Source: an uncultured Collinsella sp.
Lineage (GTDB): Bacteria; Actinomycetota; Coriobacteriia; Coriobacteriales; Coriobacteriaceae
Assembly (NCBI GenBank): GCA_900757265.1
Contig: CAAENW010000297.1
Span: 1 to 6,448, forward strand
Length of the DNA: 6,448 bases
Direction of reading: 5' to 3'
The notes beneath the pieces were generated by a model. It was not told the origin of the DNA. It saw only the letters and a program-made list of their open reading frames with translations, and did no database searches. The translations under genes and the position numbers were made by a program. Shown in pieces: positions 6,293-6,448 of the stretch (position 1 is its first letter; the number at the start of each line of letters is the position of its first letter).

Positions 6293-6448
6293 AAGAAAAA
6301 ATACCGTATCGCATCTTTTGGCGAGATTTCGCGGATTGATTCAGGCGGCGGCAACGCTTGCGACCAATATTCACCTGCCTAACTTTGCCAAGGGAGGCAT
6401 CTACCAGGGGGCGGGCAAAGCCGTCTGCGTGCCGGGGCTCAACTGCTA
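6285..6448 (+). CDS. 4Fe-4S binding membrane protein (NapH/YccM-like), N-terminal part only
   Basis: Fifty-four codons are visible before the right edge, with no stop. The best start is TTG at 6285, with GGAG (6271-6274) ten bases upstream and overlapping the previous gene; TTG at 6318 is a weaker alternative. The N-terminus is basic (MVKRKN), then RFRGLIQAAATLATNIHLPNFAKGGIYQG, and then CVPGLNC (C48, C54). In clostridial and coriobacterial relatives this signature begins the CVPGLNCYSCPGA segment, followed by more Cys and several transmembrane helices that carry electrons at the membrane. The cluster ligands and helices are expected beyond the window, so the full domain content cannot be confirmed. 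Its coupling to the CXXC gene suggests that the two products work together. Confidence 0.78.
   Translation, partial: MVKRKNTVSHLLARFRGLIQAAATLATNIHLPNFAKGGIYQGAGKAVCVPGLNC

Overview
The window looks like chromosomal DNA from a high-GC, gut-type actinobacterium of the class Coriobacteriia, most likely Collinsella or a close relative. This is inferred from the strong C/G third-position bias, the Tat-like surface protein, the TPR-LuxR regulator, the GMP synthase that lacks a glutaminase domain, and the small CXXC protein paired with a 4Fe-4S protein. No rRNA, tRNA, CRISPR array, integrase or transposase gene was seen.

Left part (1-2835, minus strand). A large exported protein gene enters from the left edge and has its start at 1675. 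It is open through all 558 codons in the window and its C-terminus lies outside. It has a Tat-like signal peptide, a transthyretin/carboxypeptidase-regulatory-like beta domain and a glycine-rich, beta-strand-like second half. Upstream of it, in the same direction, is a soluble regulator made of TPR-like helices with a C-terminal LuxR helix-turn-helix. It could control the surface gene, but nothing in the sequence proves this.

Centre (2836-4209). A 296-bp divergent spacer carries a consensus TATAAT and a leader with repeated GCATAT words. It leads into a monocistronic gene for the ATP-pyrophosphatase and dimerisation part of GMP synthase (326 aa). This protein has no amidotransferase domain, so glutamine-derived ammonia must come from a separate subunit that is not in the window. 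A textbook intrinsic terminator closes the gene.

Right part (4210-6448). A minus-strand two-component operon, an OmpR-type response regulator followed by a sensor histidine kinase with an ATGA overlap, converges on the GMP synthase gene. A 35-bp imperfect palindrome resembling a dispersed repeat encodes exactly the last 12 residues of the kinase. Divergent from the operon, across an 89-bp spacer, are two overlapping plus-strand genes, both apparently starting with TTG. The first encodes a 48-aa single-pass membrane protein ending in a CLEC (CXXC) motif, resembling the CD1871A family. The second encodes the N-terminus of a 4Fe-4S membrane protein with the CVPGLNC signature, cut by the right edge. 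The arrangement suggests a membrane redox module next to, and possibly controlled by, its own two-component system. It is the most interesting locus here.
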